Origin: Verrucomicrobiaceae bacterium
Lineage (GTDB): Bacteria; Verrucomicrobiota; Verrucomicrobiia; Verrucomicrobiales; Verrucomicrobiaceae
Length of the DNA stretch: 37,777 nt
Reading direction: 5' to 3'
NCBI GenBank assembly: GCA_029865835.1
Contig: JARXAL010000028.1
Coordinates: forward strand, 1 to 37,777
Shown: positions 1-7,381 of the stretch, piece by piece
How positions within the stretch are numbered: position 1 is the stretch's first letter
Layout: each line of letters starts with the position of its first letter
Made by a program: the position numbers and the translations under genes
The notes under the pieces: model-generated
The model's input: only the letters and a program-made list of their open reading frames with translations
The model's database searches: none
Told to the model about the DNA's origin: nothing

Positions 1-1653
1 GGGAACGCGTGCACGAAGGGGCCGGAGAATGGCGCGGGCGCTGGGGTTTATGGGACGGGGGGGATGGCGACGCGGTATGCGACGGCGGAGCGGAGCTGGA
101 TGGGGCGGATCGAGGGGAGTGTGAGCGAGGCGGATCGCTACGGGGTGCATGTGGGGGTGACGGGGCGGACGTTTGGGGATTTGCAGGCGGGGGGATTGGG
201 GCGGCTGCCCAACACGGGCTATGATGAGCTGGGGGTGGACTTGAAGATGGAGGTGTTTTTGGAGCCGGAGACGAAGGTGATTTTGGCGCACAATCAGTTT
301 CACCAGGACGATGTGTGGCGGACGCACCGGACGATTTATGCGGTGCCGTTTGCGGGCTCTGAGGTGGGTGATGAGTTGGCGCATGTGTTTGATCAGGATC
401 GCTATTTGACGTATGTGAGGCTGGAGTCGGATCGGGACTATGGGTGGCTGCAGCATTACGATGTGACGGTGTCCCACCAGCGGTTTAGCGAGGAGCGGCA
501 GCGGCAGCGGACGCGTGGGCGATCGGATTTGGAGGGGTTTGATGTGGATACGTGGGGCATCGCGGCGAATTTCCGGAGTGAATCTCCGCTGGGGACGCTG
601 AGCTATGGGGCGAGTTATTATTATGATGATGTGGGGGCGTTCCGGGTATCACGGAAGCCTGGAGAGACGACGGTGGGCGCGCAGGGGCCGGTGGCGGATG
701 ATTCGGGGTATCATTTGCTGGGGGTGTATGTGCAGGATGAGATTCGGTTGAGTGACTCGCTGGATTTGATTTTGGGAGGGCGATACACGTATGCGAAGGC
801 GGAGGCTGGGGAGATTGAGGATCCGCAATCGGGCCGGGTGTATTCGGAGTCGGATGCGTGGCAGGATCTGAGCGGGAGTGCGCGGCTGCAATGGAGTGTG
901 GATGAGGCGAAGAAGTTGCGGGTGTTTGGGGGGGTGTCGCAGGCGTTCCGGGCGCCGAATCTTTCGGATGTGAGCCGGTTTGATGTGGCGCGTTCGAACG
1001 AGGTGGAGGTGCCGGCGGCGGGACTGGATCCGGAGGAGTTTGTGTGCTGGGAAGTGGGGGTGCGCTGGGTGGGGGAAAAGGTGAGCGGGAGTGTGGCTTA
1101 TTTTTACACGGACATTCAGGATTTGATCGTGCGGGCGCCGACGGGGAATTTGCGGGAGGATCAGGTGGAGGTGACGAGGCGCAATGGGGGATCCGGCTAT
1201 GTGCAGGGGATCGAGGGCAATCTGAGTGTGAAGCTGACGGATGACTGGACGTTGTTTGGGAATCTGACGTGGCAGGAGGGCGAGGTGGAGGGCTTTCCGA
1301 CGTCGTCGCAACGAAAGGTGACGGAGCCGTTCAGTCGGTTGATGCCGTTGACGGGGTTGGCGGGGTTGCGCTGGGACAGTCCGGGGCGGCGCTGGTTTGT
1401 CGAGGGGACGGTGCAGATGGTGGATGATGCGACGCGGTTGAGCACAGGTGACCGGAATGATACGCAACGGATTCCGCCGGGGGGGACGCCGGGATATACA
1501 GTGGCGACGCTGCGGAGTGGTTGGCAGGTGAATGAGGCGCTGCTGCTAACGGCGGCGGTGGAGAACTTCACGGATGAGGCTTACCGGATTCATGGTTCGG
1601 GGGTGAACCAGCCGGGGGTGAACTTTGTGTTTGGGGCGCAGGTGCGGTTTTAA
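1..1653 (+). CDS. TonB-dependent outer-membrane receptor, C-terminal part (5' end outside window)
   Basis: The reading frame is open from base 1 and ends with TAA at 1651-1653, giving 550 visible residues; the signal peptide, TonB box and most of the plug lie upstream of the window. The sequence shows alternating beta-strand texture, many Tyr/Trp/Gly girdle residues, a conserved 'NTGYDEL..DLK' block soon after the plug-barrel junction, a late 'YTVATLRSGWQVNEALLL' strand region, a 'NFTDEAYRIHGSGVNQPG' block, and a terminal Phe (QVRF) typical of the last barrel strand recognised by the Bam machinery. Such receptors import siderophores, haem, cobalamin or oligosaccharides using TonB-ExbBD energy. 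Which substrate is used cannot be told from the barrel alone; the 'QDDVWRT' block near residue 100 resembles CirA/haem-type receptors, which is a weak hint. An internal ATG at 64 is not the real start. Confidence 0.9.
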   Translation, partial: GNACTKGPENGAGAGVYGTGGMATRYATAERSWMGRIEGSVSEADRYGVHVGVTGRTFGDLQAGGLGRLPNTGYDELGVDLKMEVFLEPETKVILAHNQFHQDDVWRTHRTIYAVPFAGSEVGDELAHVFDQDRYLTYVRLESDRDYGWLQHYDVTVSHQRFSEERQRQRTRGRSDLEGFDVDTWGIAANFRSESPLGTLSYGASYYYDDVGAFRVSRKPGETTVGAQGPVADDSGYHLLGVYVQDEIRLSDSLDLILGGRYTYAKAEAGEIEDPQSGRVYSESDAWQDLSGSARLQWSVDEAKKLRVFGGVSQAFRAPNLSDVSRFDVARSNEVEVPAAGLDPEEFVCWEVGVRWVGEKVSGSVAYFYTDIQDLIVRAPTGNLREDQVEVTRRNGGSGYVQGIEGNLSVKLTDDWTLFGNLTWQEGEVEGFPTSSQRKVTEPFSRLMPLTGLAGLRWDSPGRRWFVEGTVQMVDDATRLSTGDRNDTQRIPPGGTPGYTVATLRSGWQVNEALLLTAAVENFTDEAYRIHGSGVNQPGVNFVFGAQVRF

Positions 1654-1701
1654 TCCAAACGCAGGGCTTGTTGAGGGGTTAAGGCTGGGTAGGGTCTGGG
1701 G

Positions 1702-2259
1702 ATGGCGTTGAAGGCGACGATTTATAAGGTGGCGGTTCAGGTTTCGGACTTGGATCGCAATGAATACAGCGATCACAACCTGACGATTGCGCGGCATCCT
1801 TCGGAGACGGATGAGCGGATGATGGTGCGGGTGCTGGCGTTTGCTTTGAACGCGCCGACGACGAATGACCGGGGGTATTTGGAGTTTGGGAAGGATTTGT
1901 GGGATGCGGATGAGCCGCCGCTGTGGCGGAAGGATTTGACGGGGTTGCTGGTGGATTGGATCGAGGTGGGGCAACCGGATGAGAAGTTGTTGCTTCGTGT
2001 GAGCAGCCGTGCGGAGCGGGTGGTGGTGTATTGTTTCAGTTCGGCGAGCGGGTTGTGGTGGAGCGGGCTGGCGAACAAGATGACGCGGGCGAAGAACCTA
2101 ACGGTTTGGCAGGTGCCGGCGGAGCAGAGTGAGGCGCTGGGGGCGTTGGCGAAGCGGTCGATGGACTTGCAGGTGACGATTCAGGAGGGGAGCATCTGGG
2201 TGGGGGATGGGGAGCACTCGGTGGAGATTGGGTTGCGGTGTCTTTATGGTGGGCAGTGA
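1702..2259 (+). CDS. yaeQ: YaeQ family protein
   Basis: The 185-residue product matches the YaeQ family along its whole length (E. coli YaeQ is about 181 residues). Diagnostic blocks are the N-terminus 'MALKATIYK', 'ARHPSETDERMM' near residue 30, 'DEPPLWRKD' near 70, 'WIEVGQPDEK' near 90 and 'LQVTIQEGSIWVGD' near 155. YaeQ proteins have a PD-(D/E)XK-nuclease-like fold but an uncertain molecular role; an older report linked E. coli YaeQ to transcription elongation. The gene lies 48 bases after the receptor stop on the same strand, so co-transcription is possible but functionally unexplained. Codon use is strongly G-ending, like the flanking receptor. Confidence 0.92.
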   Translation: MALKATIYKVAVQVSDLDRNEYSDHNLTIARHPSETDERMMVRVLAFALNAPTTNDRGYLEFGKDLWDADEPPLWRKDLTGLLVDWIEVGQPDEKLLLRVSSRAERVVVYCFSSASGLWWSGLANKMTRAKNLTVWQVPAEQSEALGALAKRSMDLQVTIQEGSIWVGDGEHSVEIGLRCLYGGQ

Positions 2260-2286
2260 GGTGAAGGAAGTCGACTGAGGAGGCAT

Positions 2287-2314
2287 TTGTCGAGCGCGCA
2301 GACCATGATATGAT
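2287..2314 (+). promoter_or_regulatory. Candidate sigma-70-like promoter for the beta-helix gene
   Basis: TTGTCG at 2287-2292 (four of six matches to the -35 consensus) is followed after 16 bases by TATGAT at 2309-2314 (five of six matches to the -10). The -10 overlaps the first possible ATG (2310) of the downstream gene, so if real it would favour the second in-frame ATG at 2322, close to a predicted transcription start near 2321. This is inferred from consensus only. Confidence 0.3.
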
Positions 2315-4838
2315 CCGCGCGATGTTTCGTGGTTCTATTCTCTCCCTTTTTGGTCTTCTTCCTTCTTTATGTTTCGCACTTGAGATTCAGGTGTCCAGCG
2401 AGGTGTCTTTGAGTCAGGCGGTGGCGCAAATCCGGGAGGCCCGAAAAGCGAATCCAGGGCAATCGGCGACAATCCTTTTGCCGGAAGGTGTCACCGAACT
2501 GAAGCAGCCGATTTCTCTGGGTCTCGAGGACTCGGGTCTCACGATTGCAGGTACGAAGAGTACCCTGGTTGGTGGACCCCTGATCAAAGGTTGGGCAGCG
2601 CATGACGGGCAGATCGTGAAGGCCGATGTGTCCGAGTTGCTGCCGAAAGGTTTTCTGCCGAAACAACTGCTGTGCGATGGCGAACGCCAGATTCTCGCCC
2701 GCTACCCGAACTTTGATGCGAAGGACCCGCTCTATGGCGGTTGGGCCTTTGTGGCAGCGTTTGCGCCAGCGGGAGCTCCCGAGGGGCATCTTTGGAAGCG
2801 CACACTGTATGTGAAGCCCGAGAATGTTCGCACCTGGGCTCATCCTGAGGATGTGGAGCTCAACATCTTCGCTCAATACGGCTGGTGGAACTTCATTGAG
2901 CCTGTGGTGTCGCTTGATCCGCAGACCCGGATGCTCACTTTGAAGAAGGATTGCGGCTACGACCTGCATCCGCACAACCGTTACCACATTCAGAACGCGC
3001 TCGAAGAGCTGGATGCTCCTGGCGAGTGGTTTTACGACAAGCACACTGGCGCGCTCTATTTCTGGCCGGTCAAACCCATCGATCAATGCGAGGTGAGGCT
3101 GCCGATCTGCGACTCCTTCTTCAAAATCAAAGGCGCCAAACACATCACCATCCGCGACCTCACGCTCACCGGTTGCTACGGCAGCGCCATCACGTTTGAG
3201 CGGGCGGAGGACTGCCTCGTCGAAAAGTGCGTCATCACGAAGGTGGGTGCCTTCAATGGCAGTGGTGTCAGTGTGAGCGATGGTAGCAACGTTCGTGTCT
3301 CACGCTGCGAGATTAGCTACACCGGCAGCAATGGCGTGAGCCTCAGTGGTGGCGATCGCAAAACGTTGACGGGCCCCGGACACAGCGTCGAGGACTGCCA
3401 CATTCACCACATGGGCGTCTTCAACAAGAACGCGTGCGGTGTCAGCATGTATGGCGTGGACAATGCCGTGCGGCATTGCCACATCCACGACGGCCCGCGC
3501 ATGGGCGTGCAGATGAGCGGGAACAACCTCATCGTCGAATACAACCATCTTCATCATCTCTGTCTGGAGACGCAGGACGGCGGTGCGATCTACACTGGCG
3601 GTCGCGATTGGATCAGCAGTCGTGGCAGCAAGTGGCGCTACAATTTGATTCACGATGTCATCGGATGCGGGCAGGAGGCGGGTGGCTTGAAGCATCCGTG
3701 GTTTACCTTTGGACTGTACCCTGACGACAACACGGGCGGACTCGACATCATCGGCAACATCGTTTACCGGGTTGCCTACACGCCCATCCACATGCACAAC
3801 GCGCGGGATTGCATTGTCGAAAACAATGTCTTTGCCCTCGGCGGGAAGTTTCAGTTTGATCTGCACGGCTGGAACAGAGAGCACCGCTATTACGCGAACC
3901 ATCTCGAGACCATGATCAAAGGCTACGAATCCGTCGCCGGGGAGCTCGCCTGGACCAGCATGCGCGGCATGGATTTGCATCCGAAGGACGCCATTCGCGA
4001 AGACGGCACCATGATGAGTGGCAACAGCTTCCAGCGAAACATCCTGTTCAGCGACACAGCTGGTGTGAAGTATGGCGACATCCGCCACGCCTCGGCCAAG
4101 TGGAACACGATTGATCACAATCTTGCCTGGAACGGCAGCCACCCTGTCGTCACCGGCATCAACAAAGTTGGACCCGACAAGCCTGGGGAGCCGTTGCTCA
4201 CTGAAAACTTTGACCGCGTGGCCAATGGCAAGACCATCTCAGGCTGGGGTTTCAATCATCGGCCCAACAAGGACGTGCAACTCGTTGGGGCCGACGGTGC
4301 GTTGCGAGTGGACTGTGCCTTTGGCACCGAACCCGGCAATACGAAGACCGTTTTCCACGGTCCCGATGTGCCTATCAAGCCGGGGGCTGCTTATCGCGTG
4401 CGTCTCCGTGTCAAATCGACCGAACCCACCGCGAAACTTGGCTTCGCCCTCGCCACCTTCAAAAACGGGGATGGCTACTGGCAGACTCAGAGCACCAGCT
4501 TTACCGCCACGCCTGAGTGGTGCGAAGTCGAAGTCGCGGGTCGCATGCCCCGCGAGAACGAAGCGAACTGGAAGCCGTGGATGAAGCACTTCTGGCTCCG
4601 CATTGATTGCCACGAGCCGAAGGGCCAGATCTTCATCGACGACTTGCGCCTGACCGAATGCGCTCCACTTGACGAATGGAGCTCCTGGCAAGCTGAAGGC
4701 TGGGACAAAAACAGTCTCGTCGCCGATCCGCTCTTCGTGGATTGGAAGAACGATGACTTCCGACTGAAGCCTGAGTCGCCGGCTTTCAAGCTGGGTTTTG
4801 AAGCGATCCCGGTGGAGAAGATTGGGATTCGGAAGTAA
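2310..4838 (+). CDS. Secreted right-handed parallel beta-helix protein with an inserted CBM-like domain
   Basis: 842 residues from the first ATG; an equally plausible start is the in-frame ATG at 2322, which leaves a compact signal peptide ending 'LPSLCFA'. Residues 25-275 are the cap region usual in pectate-lyase-like proteins of PVC bacteria ('ILLPEGVTEL'). Residues 275-515 are parallel beta-helix coils with recurring 'I.D..I......G' rungs and many Asn/His turns. Residues 630-785 look like a jelly-roll carbohydrate-binding module (CBM4/9-like, with 'YRVRLRVKST' and 'IFIDDLRLTE'). The chain then returns to the usual helix-closing motif 'ADPLFVDWKNDDFRLKPESPAF' region at 803-827. Likely a secreted or surface polysaccharide lyase, hydrolase or binding protein. 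Catalytic residues cannot be assigned. Base use is more balanced in G and C than in its neighbours, consistent with separate acquisition. Confidence 0.85.
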   Translation: MIRAMFRGSILSLFGLLPSLCFALEIQVSSEVSLSQAVAQIREARKANPGQSATILLPEGVTELKQPISLGLEDSGLTIAGTKSTLVGGPLIKGWAAHDGQIVKADVSELLPKGFLPKQLLCDGERQILARYPNFDAKDPLYGGWAFVAAFAPAGAPEGHLWKRTLYVKPENVRTWAHPEDVELNIFAQYGWWNFIEPVVSLDPQTRMLTLKKDCGYDLHPHNRYHIQNALEELDAPGEWFYDKHTGALYFWPVKPIDQCEVRLPICDSFFKIKGAKHITIRDLTLTGCYGSAITFERAEDCLVEKCVITKVGAFNGSGVSVSDGSNVRVSRCEISYTGSNGVSLSGGDRKTLTGPGHSVEDCHIHHMGVFNKNACGVSMYGVDNAVRHCHIHDGPRMGVQMSGNNLIVEYNHLHHLCLETQDGGAIYTGGRDWISSRGSKWRYNLIHDVIGCGQEAGGLKHPWFTFGLYPDDNTGGLDIIGNIVYRVAYTPIHMHNARDCIVENNVFALGGKFQFDLHGWNREHRYYANHLETMIKGYESVAGELAWTSMRGMDLHPKDAIREDGTMMSGNSFQRNILFSDTAGVKYGDIRHASAKWNTIDHNLAWNGSHPVVTGINKVGPDKPGEPLLTENFDRVANGKTISGWGFNHRPNKDVQLVGADGALRVDCAFGTEPGNTKTVFHGPDVPIKPGAAYRVRLRVKSTEPTAKLGFALATFKNGDGYWQTQSTSFTATPEWCEVEVAGRMPRENEANWKPWMKHFWLRIDCHEPKGQIFIDDLRLTECAPLDEWSSWQAEGWDKNSLVADPLFVDWKNDDFRLKPESPAFKLGFEAIPVEKIGIRK

Positions 4839-4856
4839 TCGACAACGTTTTGGTGG

Positions 4857-5594
4857 GTGGTTTTTGAGGTTGCTGCAGCTGGAGGATCTGGGCTGGTGGA
4901 AGCGCTGGGTTTGTGGCATTGGGAGGCTGTGATTGATGATGCGTTCATGATGGAGCGGGTGCCGGCGGAGCTGATGGATCGGCTTTGGGCGGGGGGGTGG
5001 CGGCATTTTGGAACGTTGTTTTTTCGCTATGGGACGCAGGAGGATGAGGGGGGTGGGGTGGATGTGATTTGGCCTTTGAGGATCGATTTGGAGCGGTTTG
5101 AGTTTTCGAAGAGTCAGCGGCGGGTGCTGCGGCGGAATGCGGATGTGGAGGTGGTGTTTCAATCGGCGCAGCGGAGTGCGGAGGCGGAGGCGTTGTTTGA
5201 GCGGCACAAGGGGCGGTTCACGCGGAATGTGCCGGAGGGGCTGGGGAGTTTTCTTTCGGCGGAGCCGGCGACGGTGCCTTGTGAGTGCGTGGAGTGTCGG
5301 GTGACGCTGGGAGGGGAACTGGTGGCGCTGAGTTTTTTGGATCTGGGGGCGGAGAGTGCGTCTTCGGTGTATGGGGTTTTTGAGCCGGAGCTGGGGCGGC
5401 GGAGTTTGGGGGTGTTGACGATGCTGAAGGAGATCGAGCACAGTCGGGCGCGGGGGTGCCGGTGGTATTATCCGGGGTATGCGACGCAGGGGTCGAGTGC
5501 GTATGACTACAAGAAGCAGTTTGGGGCGCTGGAGTTTTTGGACTGGGAGAGCGGGGAGTGGGGGAGGGTGGAGGAAGTGATCAGTAATCAGTAA
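4857..5594 (+). CDS. ATE/Bpt-family aminoacyl-tRNA-protein transferase homologue lacking the usual cysteines
   Basis: Begins at GTG 4857, 18 bases after the stop of the beta-helix gene in the same frame; a later ATG at 4935 is possible. The 245-residue product has the ATE/Bpt marks: 'GWRHFGTLFFRY' near residue 45, 'FSKSQRRVLRRNADVEV' near 82-98, and a C-terminal GNAT-like block 'GRRSLGVLTMLKEIEHSR..G' followed by 'YYPGYATQGSSAYDYKKQFG'. These enzymes move Arg or Leu from charged tRNA to protein N-termini, marking them for ClpS/ClpAP (N-degron pathway). Typical Bpt proteins carry CxxC-type cysteines between the two N-terminal motifs; here that stretch reads 'GTQEDEGGGVDV' with no cysteine. So donor and acceptor specificity are open. 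The last residues (VISNQ) and the stop are encoded by a heptamer repeat array. Confidence 0.75.
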   Translation: MVFEVAAAGGSGLVEALGLWHWEAVIDDAFMMERVPAELMDRLWAGGWRHFGTLFFRYGTQEDEGGGVDVIWPLRIDLERFEFSKSQRRVLRRNADVEVVFQSAQRSAEAEALFERHKGRFTRNVPEGLGSFLSAEPATVPCECVECRVTLGGELVALSFLDLGAESASSVYGVFEPELGRRSLGVLTMLKEIEHSRARGCRWYYPGYATQGSSAYDYKKQFGALEFLDWESGEWGRVEEVISNQ

Positions 5595-5622
5595 TCAGTA
5601 ATCAGTGGTCAGTGGTCAGTGG
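5581..5622 (+). repeat. Heptameric tandem repeat: 3x TCAGTAA then 3x TCAGTGG
   Basis: Six perfect 7-base units lie head to tail: TCAGTAA at 5581, 5588 and 5595, then TCAGTGG at 5602, 5609 and 5616. The array straddles the stop codon of the ATE-like gene (TAA at 5592-5594), so it supplies the gene's final codons. Heptamer short tandem repeats of this style are known from cyanobacteria (STRR) and occur sporadically in other bacteria. Confidence 0.9.
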
Positions 5623-5623
5623 A

Positions 5624-5655
5624 GTGGAGGAGGGCGAGCCAGGGGCTCGCTCCAC
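5624..5655 (+). repeat. Hairpin/palindrome next to the heptamer array
   Basis: GCGAGCC (5634-5640) and GGCTCGC (5644-5650) form a 7-bp stem around an AGG loop. Outer arms GTGGA (5624-5628) and TCCAC (5651-5655) can extend it past a five-base bulge. There is no T-tract, so it is more like a REP-type palindrome than an intrinsic terminator, although it could end transcription of the ATE-like gene ahead of rfbA. Confidence 0.55.
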
Positions 5656-5713
5656 GGTGAGTTGTGAGGCGGTGACTTGCGTGGGTGGTGGATTTGCGCT
5701 TTGGTGACGGCTT

Positions 5714-6622
5714 ATGTCCAAACGCAAAGGCATCGTTTTGGCTGGGGGCTCCGGCACCCGGCTCTATCCACTTACTATCGCTGTCAGCAAGCAATTGATG
5801 CCTGTGTATGACAAGCCGATGATTTATTACCCAATTTCGGCGCTGATGCTGGCGGACATTCGGGACATTCTCATTATTTCGACGCCGCATGATTTGCCGA
5901 ATTTTCGCAAGCTGCTGGGCGATGGGTCGCAGTGGGGGGTGAGGTTTGAGTACGCGGAGCAGCCGAAGCCGGAGGGGCTGGCGCAGGCGTTCATCATTGG
6001 GGAAGAATTCATTGATGGGGGCAAAGCGGCGCTGGTGCTGGGGGACAATCTTTTTTATGGGTCGCAGTTCAGGAAGGCGATCGAGAGTGCGGGGGAGCAG
6101 GAGAGCGGGGCGACGATTTTTGGTTACTACACGGCGACGCCGGAGGACTATGGAGTGGTCGAGTTTGACGCGAGCGGGAAGGCGATTTCTTTGGAGGAGA
6201 AACCTGAGAAGCCGAAGAGCAACTATGCGGTGCCGGGGATTTATTTTTATGACGAGCAGGTGTGCGAGATTGCACGGGGTTTGAAGCCGTCGAAGCGGGG
6301 TGAGTTGGAGATCACGGACTTGAATCGCATCTATTTGGACAAGGGGGAGATGCGGGTGGAGGTGCTGGGGCGGGGGACTGCCTGGCTGGATACGGGGTCG
6401 CCGGATGCGCTGGCGGAGGCGACGGATTTTGTGAAGGTGATCCAGCATCGGCAGGGGCTCAAAATCGCGTGTTTGGAGGAGATTGCCTACAACAAGCGGT
6501 GGATCAGCAAGGCGGAGTTGCTGGATACGGCGGAGCGTTTGGGGAAGACGGAGTATGCGGTGTACTTGAAGAAGTTGGCTCAGTATGATCGGGCGTTTGG
6601 GGACTTGGGGCCGGTTGTTTGA
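5714..6622 (+). CDS. rfbA: Glucose-1-phosphate thymidylyltransferase
   Basis: 302 residues, close to the usual 290-300 of RmlA/RfbA. The enzyme joins dTTP and glucose-1-phosphate to make dTDP-glucose, first step of dTDP-rhamnose synthesis for surface polysaccharide. Seen motifs: nucleotide-binding loop '[16 protein letters not shown]' at residues 6-21, '[16 protein letters not shown]' at 25-40, metal-binding Asp111 in 'LGDNLFYG', '[11 protein letters not shown]' near 155, and '[15 protein letters not shown]' near 220. The other rml genes are not nearby, so the pathway is dispersed or partly encoded elsewhere. rsmE begins only nine bases after its stop, implying shared transcription. The cytosolic role is well established; confidence is high. 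Confidence 0.97.
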   Translation: MSKRKGIVLAGGSGTRLYPLTIAVSKQLMPVYDKPMIYYPISALMLADIRDILIISTPHDLPNFRKLLGDGSQWGVRFEYAEQPKPEGLAQAFIIGEEFIDGGKAALVLGDNLFYGSQFRKAIESAGEQESGATIFGYYTATPEDYGVVEFDASGKAISLEEKPEKPKSNYAVPGIYFYDEQVCEIARGLKPSKRGELEITDLNRIYLDKGEMRVEVLGRGTAWLDTGSPDALAEATDFVKVIQHRQGLKIACLEEIAYNKRWISKAELLDTAERLGKTEYAVYLKKLAQYDRAFGDLGPVV

Positions 6623-6631
6623 CGTGAGGCT

Positions 6632-7381
6632 ATGTCATTGAGCCGCTTTTACCTTGCTGCCGATCAGTGGTCGGAGGGTGGGGTGATGCGTTTGGGGGAG
6701 GAGGAGGCGCATCATTGCACGCGGGTGCTGCGGAAGCGGGTGGGGGATGAGGTGGAGGTGTTTGATGGGTGCGGGCGGGTGGCGCGGTCGCGGATCTTGG
6801 TGGCGAAGAAGGACGATGTGGTGGTGCAGGTGGAGTTGGAGAGGCGGCATGAGGCGCTGGGGCATGAGGTGCATGTGCTGCCGGCTTTGATCAAGGGGGA
6901 AGCGTTTGAGTGGTTGCTGGAGAAGGCGGTGGAGTTGGGGGCGGCTTCGGTGAGGCCGGTGATCACGGCGAATTCTGTGGTGCAGTGGGATGCGGCGCAG
7001 GGGGAGAAGAAGATGGCGAAGTGGCGTCGGCACATGCTGGAGGCGGCGAAGCAGTGTCACACGCCGTTTTTGCCGGAGTTGCGGGAGCCGGTGGTGTTGG
7101 CGGAGGCGCTGGGGGATTCGGAAGGGGAGATGTTGATGCTGGTGCCGGCGTTGTTTGGGGAGGTGAGGTCGCTGGCGGGGGCGGTGGGGGAATGGGGGTT
7201 GGGGAGCCGACGGGCGATGGTGTTGATCGGGCCGGAGGGGGATTTTTTGGTGGAGGAATTGGCGGCGGCGGTGGCGGCGGGGTTTCAGCCGGTGACGCTG
7301 GGGCCTTTGATTTTGCGGGCGGAGACGGCGGTGGTGGCGACCCTTGCGTTTTTGACGCAGGTGTGGGTGGGGAAAGAGTGA
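6632..7381 (+). CDS. rsmE: 16S rRNA (uracil-1498-N3)-methyltransferase RsmE
   Basis: 249 residues with the RsmE layout: an N-terminal PUA-like part ('HHCTRVLRKRVGDEVEVFDG' region, residues 28-48) and a C-terminal SPOUT knot carrying 'LIGPEGDF' near 190 and 'LGPLILRAETAV' near 220-232, the SAM-binding signature. Also visible are 'LIKGEAFEWLLEKAVELG' near 88 and 'EAAKQCHTPFLPEL' near 135. It methylates N3 of U1498 in helix 44 of 16S rRNA. The usual knot motif is ILR-TETA; here Thr is replaced by Ala, a mild change. The gene directly follows rfbA and its stop abuts the stop of the convergent sulfatase gene with no spacer. Confidence 0.95.
   Translation: MSLSRFYLAADQWSEGGVMRLGEEEAHHCTRVLRKRVGDEVEVFDGCGRVARSRILVAKKDDVVVQVELERRHEALGHEVHVLPALIKGEAFEWLLEKAVELGAASVRPVITANSVVQWDAAQGEKKMAKWRRHMLEAAKQCHTPFLPELREPVVLAEALGDSEGEMLMLVPALFGEVRSLAGAVGEWGLGSRRAMVLIGPEGDFLVEELAAAVAAGFQPVTLGPLILRAETAVVATLAFLTQVWVGKE

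Noticed and set aside
3300-4142. Minus-strand frame of 280 codons
   Set aside because: Antisense of the beta-helix gene; Val/Ala/His-rich without motif.
5581-5622. CRISPR array
   Set aside because: Units are 7 bases and contiguous without spacers; no cas gene is present.
5714-6622. O-antigen or exopolysaccharide cluster
   Set aside because: Only rfbA is found; no other sugar-nucleotide, transferase or flippase genes adjoin it.
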